The notes under the pieces are model-generated. The model was not told where the DNA came from, did no database searches, and worked only from the letters and a program-made list of their open reading frames with translations. The position numbers were made by a program, and so were the translations under genes. A DNA stretch of 6,193 bases from an uncultured Microbacterium sp. (lineage in GTDB: Bacteria > Actinomycetota > Actinomycetes > Actinomycetales > Microbacteriaceae), in NCBI GenBank assembly GCA_947647645.1, contig CANSLE010000151.1:1-6193 (forward strand), read 5' to 3'. Shown one piece after another: positions 5,252 to 6,193 of the stretch (its first letter is position 1; every line of letters begins with the position of its first letter).

Positions 5252-6193
5252 TCCGCGAGCGGCGCCGTCGACCCCCGGACGACGAGCTCGAAGGGCAGGG
5301 ATGTCGCGGGGGCGTCGACCCCCTCGACGCCCAGCGCCGCCAGGATCGCCTCGCCGACCCGCTCGCCCTGGGCGCGCGGGAACTGCTCGATCGTGGTGAG
5401 GTTGAACACTCCGGCGAGGTCGTGGCCATCCACCCCGATCACCGACAGGGAGCCCGGGACGTCGATCCCCTGCTCTCGCGCGGCGGCGAGCACGCCGTAG
5501 GCCATCTCGTCCGATGCGGCGAAGATCGCCGTCGGCGCGTCTGTCCCCGTCAACAGCTCGCGGGCACGCCGGCGTGCCCCATCGACGGTGACGTCGGCCT
5601 GGACGACGCGGGGCGAGGGGATGCCGGCATCCGCCATCGCCTCGGTGAACCCCCGCCGCCGCCGTGTGGGGATGTCGAGGGCGTCGTCGGCGCCGACCGG
5701 AACGCTCCAGCCCAGGTGCACGATGTTCCGGTGGCCCCGCTCGAGCAGGTGCTCGGTCGCCCGCCGGCCGACCGCCGTGTCGTCGACGCGCAGCCCGGCG
5801 ACCTCAGAGTGCGGCACCCCCAGCCCGATCACCGGCACGGGGAGCTCCGACAGCTGTCGGAGCTCCCCGGGGGCGAGCGCGACCGACAGCACGATGACCC
5901 CGTCGACCCGCCGCCGCCGCAGCGAGGTCTCGAACAGGCCGCGCCGCTGCACCGGGTCGTCGGTGAGGTTGTAGAGCGTCATGTCGTAGCCGCGCGGGGC
6001 GAGCTGCGCGGCGATGCCGTCGAGCACCGTGGCGAAGAACCAGCGGTCGAGCAGCGGCACGATCACGCCGATGTTCTCCGCCCGCCCCGAGGCGAGCGTG
6101 GATGCCGCGGCCGACACGACATAGCCGAGATCCGCGGCCGCGGCGCGCACCCGCGCGCGGGTCGCCTCGGAGAGCCGGCCCCGGCCGCTGAGG
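5218..6193 (-). CDS. LacI-family transcriptional regulator, N-terminus outside the window
   Basis: The frame is open to the right edge, giving 324 visible residues; by comparison with the family about 20-25 N-terminal residues (first helices of the helix-turn-helix) are missing. The visible part begins LSGRGRLSEATRARV, the third DNA-binding helix region, followed by AAAADLGYVVSAAASTLASGR with the hinge helix (about 27-35). The sugar-binding-protein-like ligand domain starts at NIGVIVP (40-46). Landmarks are RRRRGF (177-182, the ligand-contact Arg region), FAASDEMAYG (224-233), VIGVDGHDLAG (251-261), LTTIEQFP (265-272) and the typical ending ELVVRGST (302-309). It should be a repressor responding to a sugar or other small molecule; the ligand is not deducible. 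An apparent GTG start at 6150 is only internal. It converges on arsR with 59 bp between stops, so it is not part of the transporter operon. Confidence 0.93.
   Translation of the reverse strand, partial: LSGRGRLSEATRARVRAAAADLGYVVSAAASTLASGRAENIGVIVPLLDRWFFATVLDGIAAQLAPRGYDMTLYNLTDDPVQRRGLFETSLRRRRVDGVIVLSVALAPGELRQLSELPVPVIGLGVPHSEVAGLRVDDTAVGRRATEHLLERGHRNIVHLGWSVPVGADDALDIPTRRRRGFTEAMADAGIPSPRVVQADVTVDGARRRARELLTGTDAPTAIFAASDEMAYGVLAAAREQGIDVPGSLSVIGVDGHDLAGVFNLTTIEQFPRAQGERVGEAILAALGVEGVDAPATSLPFELVVRGSTAPLAEFRAAQSPETR
5619..5632. repeat. 14-bp perfect palindrome built from two copies of the local octamer
   Basis: GGATGCCGGCATCC is its own reverse complement and consists of the recurrent octamer GGATGCCG overlapping its complement. 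It lies inside the LacI-family gene, where it codes Asp-Ala-Gly-Ile. It is probably a by-product of the frequency of this word, not an operator. Confidence 0.5.

Noticed and set aside
1..6193. tRNA, rRNA, insertion sequence, phage or toxin-antitoxin genes
   Set aside because: No cloverleaf-like sequence, transposase motifs or terminal inverted repeats were found on either strand by eye.

Overview
The window comes from a very GC-rich actinobacterium, most likely Microbacteriaceae and probably Microbacterium or a close relative. This rests on a GC content estimated by eye at about 70%, tight gene packing, start codons set by strong GGAGG sites, the style of the LacI and ArsR proteins, and heavy use of the word GGATGCCG/CGGCATCC. 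The genus is an inference.

Layout. The minus strand of 1-4680 holds one probable operon, read from right to left. It begins with a 19-codon leader ORF (4677-4618) behind a strong Shine-Dalgarno sequence. Next come a duplicated (two-in-one) ABC permease of the NitT/TauT/anion type (4570-2822), its ATPase with an extra C-terminal AAA-associated domain (2750-1377), an M20-family metallo-amidohydrolase (1342-119), and the first 40 codons of a Pro/Arg-rich protein that starts inside the hydrolase stop codon (ATGA, 122-119) and runs off the left edge. Divergent to this operon is a small ArsR/SmtB-type repressor (4781-5158, plus strand). The 4678-4780 interval carries overlapping candidate promoters and a 26-bp imperfect palindrome that looks like the repressor's operator. 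Converging on arsR from the right is a LacI-family regulator (5218-6193, minus) whose N-terminus lies outside the window. The two 3' ends meet in a cluster of four alternating GTTTCGG/CCGAAAC arms that probably acts as a two-way transcription end.

How it may work together. The permease and ATPase form a complete membrane importer core, but no substrate-binding protein is encoded in the window. The divergent repressor keeps three of the four residues of the SmtB/NmtR-type alpha-5 metal site and has no cysteine. This hints that the transporter responds to a borderline metal such as Zn, Ni or Co, or to a metal-linked nutrient, rather than to a sulfonate or nitrate. The hydrolase is probably co-transcribed and may process an acylated or amide-containing substrate brought in by the transporter. 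The substrate is unknown. The leader ORF, followed by three mutually overlapping short stems of which the last can cover the permease ribosome-binding site, suggests a second, translation-based layer of control. The LacI regulator appears independent of this operon; its targets are not visible.

No RNA genes, insertion sequences, CRISPR arrays or phage genes were seen. The only gene-free stretch longer than 100 bases is 4571-4780, which holds the leader ORF and control sites.
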